From JACVRW01 sp963751105 (GTDB lineage: Bacteria; Actinomycetota; Thermoleophilia; Solirubrobacterales; Thermoleophilaceae): DNA of 64,000 bases. The stretch's first letter is position 1; every line of letters starts with the position of its first letter. This document shows positions 22,804-31,066 of this stretch, in pieces. The notes beneath the pieces were generated by a model. That model was not told the origin of the DNA and made no database searches. It was given only the letters and a program-made list of their open reading frames with translations. Both the position numbers and the translations under genes were made by a program. The stretch spans positions 744,001-808,000 of the forward strand of contig CAVVTG010000001.1 in NCBI GenBank assembly GCA_963751105.1, in the 5' to 3' direction.

Positions 22804-22854
22804 GGGGGTGTGACGACTTGTTCATCTATAGGGAGAACAAATCGTCAAACCCCC
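22804..22854. repeat. Palindromic element, copy B (loop TCTATAGGG)
   Basis: Two 20-nt arms (22804-22823 and 22835-22854) pair with only two mismatches around an 11-nt centre containing TCTATAGGG. The inner arms are TTGTTC and GAACAA, the middle TGACGA and TCGTCA, and the outer GGGGGT and ACCCCC. It lies 5 bp after the methyltransferase stop and 73 bp before the end of the convergent O-antigen polymerase gene. It shares layout and core with copy A at 13869-13919. There is no T-run, so it is not a classical intrinsic terminator. Confidence 0.7.
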
Positions 22855-22927
22855 TGGCGACCCCCTTCCCCAGCCAAACGGACGACTCAGCGACAGCCGC
22901 GCAGGCCCGAGCGGAGCGCAGGTCGCC

Positions 22928-25030
22928 CTAGGGCTGCTCAGCCTGGCGCGCCGCCTTGCGCCGCGCCTTTAGCGTCTGCAGCTCGCGCTGCCGCGCCCGC
23001 GCGTCGAGGAAGAGCTGGCGGTTGCGCGGCGACCAGCGGTCGAGGTAGAACGCGCCCCGCAGGGTGTCCAGCGCCTGCCCGGGTCTGTCGAGCGTGCCCA
23101 GCTGGAACGCGGCCAGGCGGTACCAGGTCTGGGGGTCGCCGGGATAGCGCAGCACGGCTCGCTCGAGGCTCTCCCGGGCGGCGGCCTCCCGTCCCGCCGC
23201 GGTGTCGATCGACGCGGCCACGAGGTACGGGCCGGGTGCGAGCGGGTTTATGTCCGTCGCGTCCTGGGCCTTGACGAGCGCCTCGTCGTAGCTGCCCTCC
23301 TCGGACAGCCGCAGTGCCTCGTTGGCAGCCCGATCCGAGGCCTCGGGCTGCCACACCGCCCACGCCACCAGCAGCCCGCAGAGCACCACCGCCGCGGCGG
23401 CGACGATGCGCTCGGTGGAGGGTCGGGCGAGCGGCGGTTCGGGCGCGCGAGTCTCGACACCGGCGAGCGCGTGGGCGGGACCGCGGCCGGCCACGAAGCC
23501 GGCGGCCACCAGGGCCATGGCCATGGGCCCGGGGATGAACCAGGTCCAGTCGATGACGGACTGGAGGCCGAAGACCACGGCCACGAGCGAGAGTGCCACC
23601 AGACCGATGCGCTCGCCGTCCCAGTCGCGCCGGGGCGCCGGACGGGCGGCCTCGTCGCGGGACCGGCCGAGCGTCTCCAGGCGGCGGGGCACCAGCGCCG
23701 TGGTGCGCAGCGCCGCGGCGATCCAGGCCAGCAGCAGCAGGCTCGTGACGATCACGCCGGCGACCCCGAGATCGGCCATGGTCTGCGGGACGAAGCCGTG
23801 CGCGTGGCGCGTGACGGCCGGATCGGTGCGGACGCGCAGGCGGGCGACGGCGAACGATCCGGCGCCGACCCCGATGGTGGGCCGCTGGTCGAATACGCGG
23901 TCGGCCTCGCGCCAGTACTTCCCGCGGGTCGACTCGGCCGCGAAGACGCGCTCGCCGCCTTCCTCCGGCGCGACCTCGGTCTCGCTGGTGAGCTCCGAAA
24001 CCTTGTCGTCGAACGTGCCGGACAATCCTCGGTCCGAGAAGGCCACCGAGGTGAAGGCCACGAGCGGCACCACGCAGGCCACCACCACGGCCACGAGCCC
24101 GATACGGCGCTGGGCCCGGACTGGGACGACCCCACGCTCGTCGCCCACGTTCACCGCGTAGCCGATCCCGAGGAGCACGAGGACCATGAGGATCACGAGC
24201 AGGCCGAACTCGCCCGCAACGGCCTCCTTGGCCGAGAGAGGCTGGAGGCTCTTGGAGAAGGCGTCCTTGGAGAGCGCCCAGGCGCCCACCGCTCCCGCGG
24301 CCAGCGCGGGGATGAGCAGCACCGGGATGCTGCGCAGGCGCAGCGGCACCAGCGCGAACCAGATCACCACTCCGATCACCGCCGCGACGAGCGCTCCGCG
24401 CGACTGCGTGAGCAGGATGACCAGGGCGCAGGCGCCGACCGCCGGATAGGCCGTCGCCTTGGCCAACAGGCTTCCGGTGCGACGGGAGCCGAGCCAGAGC
24501 GCGGCGGGGATGGCCAGCGCGGCCACGCTCCCCACGGCGTTCCAGTACTGGAAGGGCGCGCCGAGCCGGTTAGAGATCTCGTTCTCCGCCAGCGCGCCCG
24601 GCCAGATTCTCGAGGCGAGCGCGTAGGCCACGGTGAGCAGAGCCGCACTGAGAACGCCGGTGAGCACCACCGACGTGCCTCGCGGCGCGAGCCGGGCCCC
24701 TGCGATGGCGGCCGCGAAGACCACCAGGTACGTCAGGGTGCGGCCGGCCTCGATGTAGGACAGCTCGGGCGCGATGGACCACAGCACCGAGATCGAGGTG
24801 ACCAGGGCCAGGAGGCCGAACATCACGAGGCTGGTGGCGCCGAAGAGCGGTCCGCGGCGCCCCCAGAGCACGGCGGCGGCCACCACGAGCGACCCCGCGA
24901 TCACCACGAGCACCTCGACGATCGTCGTGCGGCTCAGCTCGGTGCCTCCCGCTGCACCGAAGGCGACGCCCGCCAGGGCACCGCCGAGCACGACCGTTAT
25001 GGCGCTAGCGAGGCTTACGGAACGGGACAC
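22928..25030 (-). CDS. O-antigen ligase/polymerase family membrane protein with C-terminal TPRs
   Basis: About 700 aa from GTG 25030, which overlaps the upstream gene by 26 bp. Ten or more transmembrane helices occupy residues 1-540. The Wzy_C/O-antigen ligase signature lies in the large loop: FDQRPTIGVGAGSFAVARLR with HAHGFVPQTMADLGVAGV. The last 130 residues are cytoplasmic or periplasmic TPRs (YDEALVKAQDATDINPLAPGPYLVAASID, then REAAARESLERAVLRYPGDPQTWYRLAAFQL). The family polymerises or ligates undecaprenyl-linked glycans outside the membrane. It is the only polymerase candidate of the locus. Confidence 0.85.
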   Translation of the reverse strand: MSRSVSLASAITVVLGGALAGVAFGAAGGTELSRTTIVEVLVVIAGSLVVAAAVLWGRRGPLFGATSLVMFGLLALVTSISVLWSIAPELSYIEAGRTLTYLVVFAAAIAGARLAPRGTSVVLTGVLSAALLTVAYALASRIWPGALAENEISNRLGAPFQYWNAVGSVAALAIPAALWLGSRRTGSLLAKATAYPAVGACALVILLTQSRGALVAAVIGVVIWFALVPLRLRSIPVLLIPALAAGAVGAWALSKDAFSKSLQPLSAKEAVAGEFGLLVILMVLVLLGIGYAVNVGDERGVVPVRAQRRIGLVAVVVACVVPLVAFTSVAFSDRGLSGTFDDKVSELTSETEVAPEEGGERVFAAESTRGKYWREADRVFDQRPTIGVGAGSFAVARLRVRTDPAVTRHAHGFVPQTMADLGVAGVIVTSLLLLAWIAAALRTTALVPRRLETLGRSRDEAARPAPRRDWDGERIGLVALSLVAVVFGLQSVIDWTWFIPGPMAMALVAAGFVAGRGPAHALAGVETRAPEPPLARPSTERIVAAAAVVLCGLLVAWAVWQPEASDRAANEALRLSEEGSYDEALVKAQDATDINPLAPGPYLVAASIDTAAGREAAARESLERAVLRYPGDPQTWYRLAAFQLGTLDRPGQALDTLRGAFYLDRWSPRNRQLFLDARARQRELQTLKARRKAARQAEQP

Positions 25031-25592
25031 GCGGGGTGGGGAGCTTGTTGAGCGCCGGCACGCGCCCGCGCAGCGCCAAGAATCCGCCGGCCAGAGCGAG
25101 CAGCCCGAGCGCGATAAGGGCCAGGAGCAGAGGTGTGGGCACCTCGTTCGACGCACTGGCGAGGTCGAACAGTCCGTTGGTTCCCGGCTCGACCTCCTCG
25201 CCGCCGACGTTCACGCTCGGCGGAGCGCCGTTCTCCGCCCCGCCGGTGATTGCTTCGAGATCGGCCGCATCGGTGGCGCGCGCGCCGGCCTCGCCGGGAT
25301 CGGCTGCTCCGGCTCCACCGACGCCCTGTCCGGGGCTGCCGCGGCCTCCGCCGCGGTCCGAGCCGCTCGTGATCGCGCCGGCGATGATGTCGCGGCAGTC
25401 GCTGTACTCGTCGAGGTCGGTGGGAAGGTTGTCCTTGGCCTTCCGCAGTTCCCTGTTGGAGTACTGGCCGTTCAGCGCGCCGTCCTCGGCACAGTCCTTG
25501 ATCACCTGGTTGGGACTGGCCACCGCGGCGGCAGGGGCAGCCAACGCCACCAGGGCGGCAAGCAGAAGCAGTTGTCGAGCTACTCGAATCAC
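25005..25592 (-). CDS. Small exported single-pass membrane protein, unknown function
   Basis: 195 aa from GTG 25592, chosen for the GGAGGGGG ribosome site upstream and the immediate signal peptide (IRVARQLLLLAALVALAAP). The mature N-terminus carries a conserved-looking block, NQVIKDCAEDGALNGQYSN then LDEYSDCRDII, with two cysteines that could pair. A Gly/Ala/Asp-rich spacer, one transmembrane helix near residues 155-175 and a short basic tail (RVPFRKPR) follow. I do not recognise a characterised function. Position directly ahead of, and overlapping, the O-antigen polymerase gene suggests a partner role in export or polymerisation. Confidence 0.75.
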   Translation of the reverse strand: MIRVARQLLLLAALVALAAPAAAVASPNQVIKDCAEDGALNGQYSNRELRKAKDNLPTDLDEYSDCRDIIAGAITSGSDRGGGRGSPGQGVGGAGAADPGEAGARATDAADLEAITGGAENGAPPSVNVGGEEVEPGTNGLFDLASASNEVPTPLLLALIALGLLALAGGFLALRGRVPALNKLPTPRVPFRKPR

Positions 25593-25818
25593 CGTGTGGG
25601 GTTCCCCCTCCTCGGACCTGTCGAAAGCCGATCGGACACCGGCCGTGCGACAGCGGGAGGGACACCGGGAAAAAGGGGGGCGGGCGTCACCCAAACTGCG
25701 GCCTGCAGGCTAGCAACAGGCACGGAGGCCTTGCCGCACACGCGGTCAGCGCAAGTCTTTGCCCAGGGTGAGCGCATGGCTAAACGCTGCGACCCGGCCC
25801 GTGCGCCAAAGTTGCGGC

Positions 25819-26952
25819 GTGCCCCCGCGAGTAGCGATCGTCCCGCCGGTCCCCGTGCCCTACCGGGAGCCGCTGTTCCGCGCGCTGGCCGACCGCGGCC
25901 GGATCGACCCCACCGTGATCTATCTGGCTGGGGTCCAGCCGGGCTGGGACCAGCCCGCCTCGTGGTTCGGCGCGACCGGTGAGGATTACGCGAGCACGGT
26001 GCTGTCCGCGTGGCAGCACGCGCGGACCGGCCGCAGCCCGGTCACGCTCCCACGGGGCCTGGGCCGCGCGCTCAGCCGGGCGGCGCCCGATTGCGTGGTG
26101 AGCTGGGAGTACGGCCCCGCCAGTTGGCGCGCCCTGGCCTGGTGCCGGCGCCACCGGCGGCCGCTCGTGATCTTCAGCGAGCTCACGCCGTGGAGCGACC
26201 CGGAGCTGTCGCGACAGCAGCTGCGGATACACCGCCTGATCGCTCCGCGCGCGGCCGGCTTCGTGGTGGCCAGCACGCAGGGGCGGGTGCGCCTGGCGGC
26301 GCTGGGCGTCGATCCCGAGCGGGTGGAGGTCGCGCTCCAGAGCGCGGACACAGCCGCGCTCACCGGCATCCCGGCCCGGTCCGAGCGGCCTGACGGGCCG
26401 GTGACGGTACTGTCGGTGGGGCGCCTCGTGTCGGACAAGAACCTCGCTCGCCTGCTCGAGGCCTTCGCGCAGAGCGGCTTCGAGCCGGACGAGGCCGAGC
26501 TGGTGCTCTGCGGCGGCGGCCCGCTCGACACGGAGCTGCGTTCCCTGGCCGCGCGTCTGGGCGTGCCGGCCCGCTTCGAGGGACCGGTCGCCTCCAGCGA
26601 GCTCCCCGGGCTCTACAGCAGCGCGGACGTGCTCGCCCTGGTCAGCACCTACGAGCCCTTCGGCGCCACCGTGCGCGAGGGCGCCGCCGCAGGGCTGCCG
26701 ATCATCTGCTCGCGTCGCGCGGGGGCCGCCGGCGATCTGGCCGTGGACGGCGAGAACGCCCTGCTCGTTGATCCGGAGAGAGTGGACGAGATCGCGGGCG
26801 CGTTGCGCCGGCTGGTGAGAGAGCCCGAGCTGAGAGCGCGTCTGGCGGCGGGCAGCCGCGCGGTTACGGAGCGACACCCGCCGGAGGCCGACGCTGAGGC
26901 GTGGGAGCGGGCGGTGCTGGGCGCGGTCGCGCGCTCAGGGTGTTTTGCGTAG
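25819..26952 (+). CDS. GT4-type glycosyltransferase
   Basis: About 377 aa from GTG 25819 (an in-frame GTG at 25801 is an alternative; neither has a clear ribosome site). The GT-B fold C-terminal half shows TVLSVGRLVSDKNLARLLEAF, LVLCGGGPLDTELRSLAARLG, and the E-x7-E motif in EPFGATVREGAAAGLPII. The N-terminus PPRVAIVPPVPVPYREPLFRAL is typical of this group. It would transfer a sugar from a nucleotide donor to a growing lipid-linked oligosaccharide at the cytoplasmic face. It stands alone on the plus strand, between a divergent secreted-protein operon and a convergent GT operon. Confidence 0.85.
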   Translation: MPPRVAIVPPVPVPYREPLFRALADRGRIDPTVIYLAGVQPGWDQPASWFGATGEDYASTVLSAWQHARTGRSPVTLPRGLGRALSRAAPDCVVSWEYGPASWRALAWCRRHRRPLVIFSELTPWSDPELSRQQLRIHRLIAPRAAGFVVASTQGRVRLAALGVDPERVEVALQSADTAALTGIPARSERPDGPVTVLSVGRLVSDKNLARLLEAFAQSGFEPDEAELVLCGGGPLDTELRSLAARLGVPARFEGPVASSELPGLYSSADVLALVSTYEPFGATVREGAAAGLPIICSRRAGAAGDLAVDGENALLVDPERVDEIAGALRRLVREPELRARLAAGSRAVTERHPPEADAEAWERAVLGAVARSGCFA

Positions 26953-26959
26953 TCAACCA

Positions 26960-26996
26960 TGTGACATCGACCATGAAATACATGGTCGATGTGACA
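26960..26996. repeat. Long perfect-core inverted repeat between convergent GT genes
   Basis: Arms of 16 nt (26960-26975 and 26981-26996) with the single mismatch near the outer end, loop AAATA. The inner arm is ACATCGACCATG. It starts 8 bp after the stop of one GT gene and ends 30 bp before that of the convergent one. There is no T-run on either side. Candidate bidirectional terminator or binding site; sequence unrelated to the copies at 13.9 and 22.8 kb. Confidence 0.6.
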
Positions 26997-27025
26997 CGGT
27001 CGGGATGCGACGCGAGCCGAGTCGG

Positions 27026-28111
27026 TTAACGAGCGGCGGCGATGCGCTCGAACGCGCGCAGATAGCCCTCGACCATCGCCTCGCCGTCGAAGCGCTCGCG
27101 CTGGCGGCGGCGGCCGGCCACGCCCATCGCGCGGGCGCGCTCCGGGTCTTCGGCGAGCGCGAGCAGCGCCCGCTGAGCGCCCGCGAGATCACCCGGCTCG
27201 ACCAGGAAGCCCGTCTCCCCGTCGCTGACCGCGTCGCCGGTGCCCCCGACCCGGGTGGCCAGCACTGGGCGCTCCAGGGCCATCGCCTCCAGGATGCTCA
27301 TCGGCAGCGCCTCGGCCTCGCTCAGCAGGCACAGCGCGTCCGAGGCGCTGATCAGCTCGAGCGCGTCGCGGCGCACGCCCAGCAGCTCCACGCCGCTCCC
27401 CTCGGCGAGGCGGGTCAGCCGCTCGTGCTCGGGCCCCTCGCCGGCCACGTAGCCCCTCAGCCCCGGCTGGGATCGCCGCGCGTCGCGCACGGCCTCGATG
27501 AACAGGTCCACCCGCTTCTCGCTGCGCAGGCCCGCCAGGCAGAGGACGGCGAACCCGTCGCCCTCGAGCTCGGGGGAGGGGTGCACTCCCGTGATCGCCT
27601 CCTCGAACACCCCGTTGGCCACCACCTCGATCCGGTCGCGGGGGTAGCCGAGCACGGCCAGCGGCTCGACCTGCTGGGCGGTGACGCAGATCACCGCGTC
27701 CACCGCGCGCGAGACCACCCGGGTGAGGGCGCGCTGGTGGACGCGGGACGGCACCAGCCGGCCGTCGGGCACGAGCGGGGTGTGCTCGTTGACCACGTGC
27801 GGGGCGTCGGCTCGCTCTGCGATGGCCTCGCCCACAATCTGGGCGTTCACGCCGCGGGTGACCACGGCGTCGGGGCGCCAGCGGGCGTATTCCAGCGCGC
27901 GCCGGAAGCCGGCGAGATCGGTGCGGCGGCGCAGGCCCACCAGCTCGGCGGGCACGCCCCGGCCGGTGAGCTCGCCGAACAGCGGCCCCTCTTCGGTGAG
28001 GCACACCACCTGCACGTCCACGCCGCGGTCGTGCAGGGCCGGGATCAGCGTGGCCCAGTGCTGCTCGGCGCCGCCGATGCGCATGTCGGTGCACACGAAG
28101 AGGAGCCGCAC
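27026..28111 (-). CDS. GT4-type glycosyltransferase
   Basis: A 361-aa GT-B enzyme. The N-terminus LLFVCTDMRIGGAEQHWATL has the GGAE loop typical of GT4. The C-terminal domain has FAVLCLAGLRSEKRVDLFIEAV, GYVAGEGPEHERLTRLAEG and the E-x7-E motif in SEAEALPMSILEAMALERPVLAT. It acts in the cytoplasm on a membrane-bound acceptor. It follows the GT-A gene at 28115-28924 by 3 bp and forms a three-gene minus-strand operon with it and the GT2 gene upstream. Confidence 0.87.
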   Translation of the reverse strand: MRLLFVCTDMRIGGAEQHWATLIPALHDRGVDVQVVCLTEEGPLFGELTGRGVPAELVGLRRRTDLAGFRRALEYARWRPDAVVTRGVNAQIVGEAIAERADAPHVVNEHTPLVPDGRLVPSRVHQRALTRVVSRAVDAVICVTAQQVEPLAVLGYPRDRIEVVANGVFEEAITGVHPSPELEGDGFAVLCLAGLRSEKRVDLFIEAVRDARRSQPGLRGYVAGEGPEHERLTRLAEGSGVELLGVRRDALELISASDALCLLSEAEALPMSILEAMALERPVLATRVGGTGDAVSDGETGFLVEPGDLAGAQRALLALAEDPERARAMGVAGRRRQRERFDGEAMVEGYLRAFERIAAAR

Positions 28112-28114
28112 GAG

Positions 28115-28924
28115 CTATCCCGGAGCGCGCCGGTGGAGGGCGATCGTCTCATCGGCATCGCTGCTCGGCAGGTAGGGGCGTTCGGAGAGGAACAGCGCGG
28201 CCTCCCGCTCGGCCTCGTCGCGCGGGTAGCCGGCGGCCACCGGACGCAGCTCGTGGCGAACCGTCACGGCGTCGACCACGCCGAGGCGCCAGCCGCGCTC
28301 CTGCGCGAGGGCGGCCCAGTGCAGGTCGAGCCCCCAGCCGTAGCGCAGCTCCGGGAAGGGCAGGAGCTCGGCGCCGGCCCGCGGGCCGAAGGCCGTGACC
28401 GGGCCGATCTCGACGAAGCGGGTCTGGCGCACCAGGGAGGCCGGGTGGCGGCGGGTGACCTTCCAGGCCGAGTGGCTGAGCAGGGTCTGCGCGGGCTGGG
28501 CGAGGTCGAGCGCGAACGCCGTGCACACGCCGAGCAGCCGGTCGAGGAAGCCGCGCGGCAGCTGCACGTCGTCGTCCAACACCAGCGTCCACTCGCCGCG
28601 GCCGCTCGCCTCGGCCAGGACGCGGTTGAGGTTCTCGAACTTGCCGCCGGACAACCCGCCCGCGACGGTCACGTCCGCGAGCTCCCGCTCGGGCGCGCCC
28701 ACCGCCCCGAGCGCGACGGTCACGCGGTGGCGCGAGCGCCGGAGCTCGTGGACCGCGTCGCCCATGAGCGACCCCGGCCGGTAGACGCCGACGGCGAGCA
28801 CGTCGAGCACCGGTCCCCGCCCGGCCAGCCGCGCCGCCTGCCTGCGGGTGCCGCCGGCCGTGTCGGCCACGGAGTAGGCCAGCTCCCCGGCGCGCCGCTT
28901 CAGGCGCCGCCACGGGTCGGTCAC
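28115..28924 (-). CDS. GT-A fold glycosyltransferase-like protein
   Basis: A 269-aa protein with GTG start at 28924. The central region resembles GT-A transferases: HRVTVALGAVGAPE, GGKFENLNRVLAEA, then WTLVLDDDVQLPRGFLDRLL with a DDD metal site at 117-119. RYGWGLDLHWAALAQERGWRLGVVD is the acceptor-side block. The first 40 residues are basic and lack the usual GT2 start. A family number cannot be fixed without a search. Flanked on both sides by glycosyltransferases of the same operon. Confidence 0.7.
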   Translation of the reverse strand: MTDPWRRLKRRAGELAYSVADTAGGTRRQAARLAGRGPVLDVLAVGVYRPGSLMGDAVHELRRSRHRVTVALGAVGAPERELADVTVAGGLSGGKFENLNRVLAEASGRGEWTLVLDDDVQLPRGFLDRLLGVCTAFALDLAQPAQTLLSHSAWKVTRRHPASLVRQTRFVEIGPVTAFGPRAGAELLPFPELRYGWGLDLHWAALAQERGWRLGVVDAVTVRHELRPVAAGYPRDEAEREAALFLSERPYLPSSDADETIALHRRAPG

Positions 28925-28972
28925 GTCGCCGCTGTCGCCGGACAGGAAGGTGCTCGGGTCGGGCAGGTCTGC

Positions 28973-29818
28973 TCATTGCGGGCGCAGGGTCTCCCGCACC
29001 CGGCCCGCAGAGTGGGCGCCCATCACCACGCCCTGCGGGCAGGCTCGCCGCACGGTGTGCCAGCCGCAGCCCGCCAGCACGCGCAGCTCACGCCCCAGCC
29101 CCGGCGCCGCCCGGCGGCGCTCGTCGGAAGCGCGCGCGGCCCGTCCGCGGACGTACGCCGCCCGCGCCAGGTTCGCGAGGCGCCCGTCCGCCGCGTTGCG
29201 GCGGTGGTCGAGCCCGGCGGCCGCGATGTACTCGATGCGTCCGCCCGCGGCCCTGAGCCGGTCGAGCCACTCCTCCTCGTCGCCGTGAGGGCGCACGATC
29301 GACTCGTCGAACTCCCCGACCCGCTCCACCGCCGAGCGGCGTACGGCGAAGTTGGCTCCCCACACCATCTCGGCCTCACGGTCGGCCGGACCCAGGTCGA
29401 GCGTCGTGATGGGCGGATCCTCGCGCCCGCAGCCCCGCGGCGTCGGCCCCTCGAAGCGGGCTCGGATCGGGCCGCCGAAGGCCTCCGCCTCGGGGTGCCG
29501 CGCGGCGCCCTCCACCAGGGCCTCGAGCCAGCCGTCGGGGGCCAGGATGTCGTCGTCCACGAAGGCCACCAGCGGCGCGCTCGACTCGCGCAGCCCGGTG
29601 TTGCGCGCCGCGTTGAGGCTGCGCCGCTCGCCGTGGCTCACCCGGCGCACGCCCAGCCGCCGCGCCACCTCGGGGGTGGCGTCGGTGGCGCCGTCGTCCA
29701 CCACGAGCAGCTCATGAGTGGCCTCCATACGCTGGCGCAGCAGCGAATCGAGGGTCACCTCGAGGTACGCCGCCCGGCCGCGCGTGGGCACCACCACCGT
29801 GACCACCGGCGCGTTCAT
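28973..29818 (-). CDS. GT2 family glycosyltransferase
   Basis: 281 aa from ATG 29818. Classic GT2 features: VVTVVVPTRGRAAYLEVTL, ELLVVDDGATDATP with Asp41-Asp42 for the nucleotide, APLVAFVDDDILAP with the metal triad at 88-90, and WGANFAVRRSAVERVGEFDE plus HGDEEEWLDRL for catalysis. The product would be a glycosidic bond in the cell-surface glycan. It starts 24 bp from the divergent GT4 gene, so the two share a very short promoter region. Confidence 0.87.
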   Translation of the reverse strand: MNAPVVTVVVPTRGRAAYLEVTLDSLLRQRMEATHELLVVDDGATDATPEVARRLGVRRVSHGERRSLNAARNTGLRESSAPLVAFVDDDILAPDGWLEALVEGAARHPEAEAFGGPIRARFEGPTPRGCGREDPPITTLDLGPADREAEMVWGANFAVRRSAVERVGEFDESIVRPHGDEEEWLDRLRAAGGRIEYIAAAGLDHRRNAADGRLANLARAAYVRGRAARASDERRRAAPGLGRELRVLAGCGWHTVRRACPQGVVMGAHSAGRVRETLRPQ

Positions 29819-29842
29819 CGCCGGATAGCGTAGCCCCGGCCC

Positions 29843-31006
29843 ATGCGGGTTCTCGTGGTCCACAACCGCTATCGCGTGCAGGGAGGCGAGGAGCGCGCGG
29901 TCGAGCTCCAGCTCGCGGCCCTGCGGCGGGCCGGCGTGGCCCACGCCCTGCTGGAGCGCGATTCGGGCGAGGCATCGCGGCTGACCGCGGCCCGGGCGCT
30001 GCTCAGAGGTGGGGGCGACGAGGAGGACGTGACCGCCGCCGTCCGGGAGCTCGGGGCCGACGTGGTCCACGTGCACAACATGCTGCCCCTGCTCGGACCG
30101 CGCGCGCTGGCCGCGGCGCGCGAGGCGGGGGCCAAGGTGGTGCTGCAGCTGCACAACCTGCGCCTCTTCTGCGCCATCGGCGTGGCCGCGCGCGACGGCG
30201 GCCCCTGCTTTCGCTGTCACCACCGGCGGACCCTGCCGGGGTTGTTGCTCAACTGCCGCGGCTCGCTGCCCGAGTCGGCGGTCTACGCGGCGGCGCTCGC
30301 CCGCTACCAGCCCGACGTGGTCGAGGCGGTCGACCGCTTCCTGGTGCCCAGCCGCTACGCCGCCGGCCAGGTGGCGGAGCTGGGCCTGCCCGAAGAGCGC
30401 GTGGAGGTCCTCCCGCACTTCCTGCCCGACGAGGCCTTCGCCCAGCATTCGGTGGCCGACGAGGGCCGTTACGCGCTGGTGGCCTCGCGGCTGTCGGTGG
30501 AGAAGGGCATCGACACCGCGATCGAGGCGGCCGCCATCAGCGGGGTGCCGCTGCACGTGGCGGGCGAGGGCCCCGCGCGGGACGAGCTGCGCAGCCTGGC
30601 GGCCGAGCGCCAGGCGCCGGTGGAGTTCCTCGGCCGGCTGGGGCGCGACGAGCTGCAACGTGAGCTGGCCGGCGCCGCGATGCTGCTGCTGCCCTCGCGG
30701 TACCACGAGTTCGCGCCCTACACGCTGCTGGAAGCCATGGCCGCGGGCGTGCCGGTGGTGGTGACCACGCTCGGGGGCCCACCCGAGCTGGCGGGTCACG
30801 AGCACAGCGTGGCTCCCAACGACCCGCGGGACCTGGCCGAGCGCATGGTGGCGCTGTGGAGCGATCCCGACCGGCGCGGCCGCGAGGGCGACGCCCTGCT
30901 GGCCCGCGCCAGCGACCGCTTCGGTGAGCGCCGCCATGTCCGGTCGCTGCTCGCGTTCTACGAACGGCTCGTTCAAGCGGATGCTCTCGGCTCGGAGCGC
31001 CGATGA
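29843..31006 (+). CDS. GT4-type glycosyltransferase
   Basis: A 387-aa GT-B enzyme. VLVVHNRYRVQGGEERAVELQL is the N-terminal donor-loop region. CFRCHHRRTLPGLLLNCRGS carries a cysteine cluster (four Cys within about 20 residues) often seen in this subgroup, possibly metal-binding. The C-terminal domain has YALVASRLSVEKGIDTAIEA and E-x7-E in YHEFAPYTLLEAMAAGVPVV. ATG at 29843, with a -10-like TAGCGT (29826-29831) 11 nt upstream, so the leader would be a few nucleotides at most. Confidence 0.87.
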   Translation: MRVLVVHNRYRVQGGEERAVELQLAALRRAGVAHALLERDSGEASRLTAARALLRGGGDEEDVTAAVRELGADVVHVHNMLPLLGPRALAAAREAGAKVVLQLHNLRLFCAIGVAARDGGPCFRCHHRRTLPGLLLNCRGSLPESAVYAAALARYQPDVVEAVDRFLVPSRYAAGQVAELGLPEERVEVLPHFLPDEAFAQHSVADEGRYALVASRLSVEKGIDTAIEAAAISGVPLHVAGEGPARDELRSLAAERQAPVEFLGRLGRDELQRELAGAAMLLLPSRYHEFAPYTLLEAMAAGVPVVVTTLGGPPELAGHEHSVAPNDPRDLAERMVALWSDPDRRGREGDALLARASDRFGERRHVRSLLAFYERLVQADALGSERR

Positions 31007-31052
31007 GAGCGTGTGCTTCACAGCGGCTTAGCATTCGCCGCGACCGGGGACA

Positions 31053-31058
31053 TAGGTT
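31053..31058 (+). promoter_or_regulatory. -10 element for a leaderless serine hydrolase transcript
   Basis: TAGGTT ends 8 nt before the GTG at 31067. It decides that start over an upstream in-frame TTG/ATG-less extension that would encode a poor signal peptide. Confidence 0.45.
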
Positions 31059-31066
31059 CGCACGCG

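Noticed and set aside
26945..29833. Plus-strand open frame of 962 codons opposite three glycosyltransferase genes
   Set aside because: Arg/His/Gln/Gly-rich translation with no domain; the minus strand encodes clear GT motifs. Antisense artefact of GC-rich codon usage.
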